DNA of 7,454 nucleotides, from positions 1 to 7,454 of the forward strand of contig JAHFEI010000090.1 of NCBI GenBank assembly GCA_023248615.1, written 5' to 3'. The stretch is from Nitrospinales bacterium. Lineage in GTDB: Bacteria > Nitrospinota_A > UBA7883 > JACRGQ01. The notes beneath the pieces are model-generated. The model was given only the letters and a program-made list of their open reading frames with translations. It did not search any database and was not told the DNA's origin. Below are positions 5,380 to 7,454 of this stretch, piece after piece; the first letter of the stretch is position 1, and the number at the start of each line of letters is the position of its first letter. The position numbers and the translations under genes are program-made.

Positions 5380-5784
5380 CTACATCCTACGCTTGGGAAG
5401 CGATAAGGTCAATGCCTCCCGGATTTCCTGCGGTATGCGGATAAGCTTTATATTGCTATCCACACAGGCCATGCGGGTGGAGCCGGTTACCAGCAACATG
5501 TCGTCCGACTTGCGCCGGATGGTGTAGTGTACGGTAAAGGAACTGCCCTTCACGCCTTCCACCAATGTTTTTACCGCCAGCGTATCGCCGTAAAATGCCG
5601 GTGACTTATAATTCACCACCGCATTCACGACCGTGAAGATGATCCCTTTTTTCTGGTACGCGGCCAAGGGGACTTTGCGCTCCAGCAAGAACTCTGTGCG
5701 GGCGCGCTCGAAATACCGGAGGTAGTTGGCGTAATAGACTACGCCGCCGCAATCGGTATCCTCATAGTAAACTTTTATCTCCAT
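5380..5784 (-). CDS. ybgC: YbgC/4-hydroxybenzoyl-CoA thioesterase family acyl-CoA thioesterase
   Basis: A 134-residue single hot-dog-fold enzyme that hydrolyses acyl-CoA (short-chain or acyl-ACP-linked substrates in characterised YbgC proteins) in the cytoplasm. The signature YYEDTDCGGVVYYANYLRYF (6-25) runs on into ERARTEFL, and the catalytic Asp is the second of the DTD motif (Asp11). E. coli YbgC has YHA where this protein has YYA (Tyr18). Beta strands FTVVNAVVNYKSPAFYGD and SSFTVHYTIRR complete the fold. Length is typical. The gene overlaps the mazG stop by 23 bases, and AAGGAGGG (5793-5800), eight bases before the ATG, lies inside mazG, so the two are translationally coupled. No tol-pal genes, the usual neighbours of ybgC in proteobacteria, are visible. 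The symbol is by family. Confidence 0.9.
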   Translation of the reverse strand: MEIKVYYEDTDCGGVVYYANYLRYFERARTEFLLERKVPLAAYQKKGIIFTVVNAVVNYKSPAFYGDTLAVKTLVEGVKGSSFTVHYTIRRKSDDMLLVTGSTRMACVDSNIKLIRIPQEIREALTLSLPKRRM

Positions 5785-6562
5785 TTTTTTCGCCCTCCTT
5801 CGCCCTTTGCCATATGGCTTCCATCTCGTCCAGCGTCGCCGTCGTTATATCCTTCCCCTGCCTGGCGAATTCCTTTTCTATCTCGCCGAAGCGGTAGATG
5901 AACTTCTTGATGGACTTTTTCAGCGCTTCGTCCGCATCCACGTTGATGAACCGGCCCAGGTTGACAAGGGCAATCATCACATCGCCCATCTCCTCCTCGA
6001 CTCCATGCACATCCCTATTATGCCTCGCATCCTGCAGTTCGTGCCACTCTTCTTCCACTTTTTTCCATACGTCCTCCGTGTGGGGCCAGTCGAACCCCAC
6101 CCGCGCGGCGCGTTCCTGCAACCTCTTGGCGCGGATAAGGGTCGGCAGGGTTTTGGGGATGCCATCCAGTATCGAATCACGCTTCTTCTCCGCGCTTTTA
6201 ATCTGCTCCCACTTTTGTAGCACGTCCGCCGCGTCCTCCGCGTCCTCCGCCTGGCTCCCGGCAAAAACATGGGGGTGCCGCCGCACCATTTTCTCCGTGA
6301 CACCCTGTACGACGTCCTCCAGCGTAAATTCGCCCCGCTCTTTCGCCAGCCGGGAGTGGAAAACAATCTGGAACAAAAGGTCGCCCAACTCCTCTTTCAG
6401 GAATTGCGGGTTGCCGGACTCAATAGCCTCCACCACCTCGTAGGTTTCCTCCACCAGATATGGTTTCAGGCTCTCGTGCGTTTGCTTCATATCCCACGGA
6501 CAGCCGTTCTCATCCCGCAAACGATCCATCAACGCGGCAAGTTCGCTTAGCTTGTTATCCAT
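5762..6562 (-). CDS. mazG: Nucleoside triphosphate pyrophosphohydrolase MazG
   Basis: A 266-residue protein, close to E. coli MazG (263), that hydrolyses (d)NTPs to NMP and PPi. It has two MazG domains. The N-terminal domain has GCPWDMKQTHESLKPYLVEE (20-39) followed by TYEVVEAIE, and KEELGDLLFQIVFHS (56-70), with the EExxE/ExxD metal-ligand pattern. A linker with DGIPKTLPTLIRAKRLQERA (133-152) leads to the C-terminal domain with VEEEWHEL (169-176) and VEEEMGDVMIALVNLGRF (188-205). Both acidic sets are intact. The ATG at 6562 gives the usual MDNKLSEL start. A GTG at 6598 would add twelve residues, but neither start has a Shine-Dalgarno, while an extended -10 motif sits seven bases before 6562. 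It is the first gene of the leftward block and is divergent from the potassium-channel gene. Confidence 0.95.
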   Translation of the reverse strand: MDNKLSELAALMDRLRDENGCPWDMKQTHESLKPYLVEETYEVVEAIESGNPQFLKEELGDLLFQIVFHSRLAKERGEFTLEDVVQGVTEKMVRRHPHVFAGSQAEDAEDAADVLQKWEQIKSAEKKRDSILDGIPKTLPTLIRAKRLQERAARVGFDWPHTEDVWKKVEEEWHELQDARHNRDVHGVEEEMGDVMIALVNLGRFINVDADEALKKSIKKFIYRFGEIEKEFARQGKDITTATLDEMEAIWQRAKEGEKNGDKSLL

Positions 6563-6569
6563 GCGGCTT

Positions 6570-6578
6570 ATTTTATCA
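6570..6578 (-). promoter_or_regulatory. Extended -10 promoter element of mazG
   Basis: On the minus strand TGA-TAAAAT is a TGn extended -10 with 5 of 6 matches to TATAAT. Seven bases (6563-6569) separate it from the ATG at 6562, so the mRNA would start at or next to the start codon. No good -35 is seen, which extended -10 promoters tolerate. Confidence 0.5.
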
Positions 6579-6620
6579 GGAAGCGTTGCCGCCCTCACCG
6601 CAATCTTTTACAGGCATTTT

Positions 6621-6650
6621 TTGGGATTCGCCCGGAAGTAATGGTAGATT
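6621..6650 (+). promoter_or_regulatory. Possible promoter of the K+ channel gene
   Basis: TTGGGA (6621-6626, 4 of 6) is followed by an 18-base spacer and TAGATT (6645-6650, 4 of 6), which is preceded by TGG as an extended -10 TGn. The hexamer ends six bases before the ATG at 6657. GAGG (6651-6654) is only two bases from the ATG, too close for a normal Shine-Dalgarno. Confidence 0.4.
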
Positions 6651-6656
6651 GAGGCC

Positions 6657-7454
6657 ATGTTTGGCAACAGCATGGAAAAAAAGACGCTCCTGTCCGTCAT
6701 GCTGGTGGTGTCGGTATTGGTGGCCGGGACTGCCGGGTACATGTCTATAGAGGGATGGAGCCTGCGCGACGCGCTGTTCATGACGGTGATAACGCTGGCA
6801 ACCATCGGGTACGGCGAAACGCACCCGCTTTCGGAATACGGCAAGGATTTTACGATAGTGCTAATATTCCTTGGTGCGGGGACGGTGGCCTACGTGGCAA
6901 ACGTGGGCATGCGCGTGATATTCGAAGGCGAATGGCAAAAGGTCATGGGGAGGAGAAAATTGGAAAGCAACCTTAAAAAAATAAGCGACCACACCATCGT
7001 ATGCGGATACGGCAGGATGGGAAAGGTGGTCTGCACCGAACTGAAGGGAAAGAACATCCCGTTCGTGATAATCGAGCAATCGGCGGTGGAGCTGGATGGG
7101 GAGGACAGGACCCCGGTGATAGTAGGCGACGCAACGCGGGATGAAATACTGGAGAAGGCCGGCATACGCAAGGCGCGGGGACTTGTTTCTGCGCTCAACA
7201 CCGATGCCCAAAACCTGTATGTGGTGCTAAGCGCCAGGGGGTTGAACCAACAACTGAAAATTGTGGCGCGGGCCAGCGATGAAGGGGCGGAGCAAAAGCT
7301 CCGTCGGGCCGGGGCGGATAGCGTGGTATCGCCCTACCAATTCGGCGGCGTATGGATGGCGAACATGATAATAAAACCTGCGGTGGTAAGTTTCCTGGAG
7401 TTCGCCACACGCGTGGGAAACGTGGAGTTCCAGATAGAAGAAGTGCGGGTGGAG
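6657..7454 (+). CDS. Two-TM potassium channel with RCK/TrkA-N domain (3' end beyond window)
   Basis: The first 266 codons of an open frame that runs off the window. Residues about 10-29 form TM1. The pore helix and selectivity filter follow as TLATIGYGETHPLS (46-59); TIGYGE replaces the more usual TVGYGD. TM2 covers about 64-84. After a short linker comes an RCK (TrkA-N) nucleotide-binding domain, HTIVCGYGRMGKVV (112-125, GxGxxG), VIIEQ with acidic Glu140, VIVGDATRDEILEKAGI (154-170) and VVSPYQFGG. The beginning of a TrkA-C-like region (GNVEFQIEEV) is then cut. This is the MthK-type layout: a tetrameric inner-membrane K+ channel gated by a cytoplasmic ring that senses ligands such as Ca2+ or nucleotides. 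The start could also be ATG 6672. It is divergent from mazG across a 94-base gap. Confidence 0.92.
   Translation, partial: MFGNSMEKKTLLSVMLVVSVLVAGTAGYMSIEGWSLRDALFMTVITLATIGYGETHPLSEYGKDFTIVLIFLGAGTVAYVANVGMRVIFEGEWQKVMGRRKLESNLKKISDHTIVCGYGRMGKVVCTELKGKNIPFVIIEQSAVELDGEDRTPVIVGDATRDEILEKAGIRKARGLVSALNTDAQNLYVVLSARGLNQQLKIVARASDEGAEQKLRRAGADSVVSPYQFGGVWMANMIIKPAVVSFLEFATRVGNVEFQIEEVRVE

Noticed and set aside
5898..6443. Plus-strand Ser-rich open frame of 181 codons
   Set aside because: It is antisense to mazG. The Ser and Thr runs are the complement of Glu/Asp-rich MazG codons.
6563..6598. GTG at 6598 as the mazG start
   Set aside because: It adds twelve residues not typical of MazG, has no ribosome site, and would place the extended -10 element inside the coding region.

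Overview
This is an ordinary-looking chromosomal stretch from a Gram-negative bacterium of moderately GC-rich composition (roughly mid-50s percent by eye). Gram-negative character is inferred from a BamE/SmpA-like outer-membrane-type lipoprotein, a YbgC-type thioesterase and a class A penicillin-binding protein. Frequent ATA (Ile) and AGG (Arg) codons at this GC level, and the mix of families, would fit a deltaproteobacterial or Nitrospinota-like lineage. That placement is a guess. I see no tRNA, rRNA, CRISPR array, transposase or phage gene.

Layout. At the left, a 165-base non-coding leader with an inverted repeat precedes a rightward class I SAM methyltransferase (181-753). A ~100-base convergent gap with three tandem hairpins separates it from a leftward block of seven genes. 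In transcription order (right to left) these are mazG (6562-5762), a ybgC-type thioesterase (5784-5380), an NDUFA9-like atypical SDR (5186-4281), a PNPOx-fold protein (4098-3628), a BamE-like lipoprotein (3613-3305), a class A PBP (3233-1275) and ridA (1237-857). A possible intrinsic terminator after the SDR gene and a good sigma70-type promoter before the PNPOx gene suggest at least two transcripts: mazG-ybgC-SDR, and PNPOx-lipoprotein-PBP-ridA. At the right edge, divergent from mazG, is a two-TM potassium channel with a cytoplasmic RCK/TrkA-N domain, cut by the window end at codon 266.

Functional theme. MazG (nucleotide pyrophosphohydrolase) and RidA (enamine/imine deaminase) are housecleaning enzymes. 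The PBP and the BamE-like lipoprotein serve the envelope, and the K+ channel serves ion homeostasis. I did not find a clearly novel multi-gene system.

The most interesting signal is in the starts. The genes that lack a Shine-Dalgarno sequence (mazG, the K+ channel, the PNPOx gene, ridA) each have a -10-like TANNNT hexamer ending 6-7 bases before the start codon, as expected for leaderless mRNAs. Genes inside transcripts (ybgC, SDR, PBP) have recognisable SD sequences. Secondary leads are a possible internal start that would make a free RCK domain from the channel gene, a dRS3-like inverted repeat in a 182-base spacer, and a switchable hairpin pair after ybgC.
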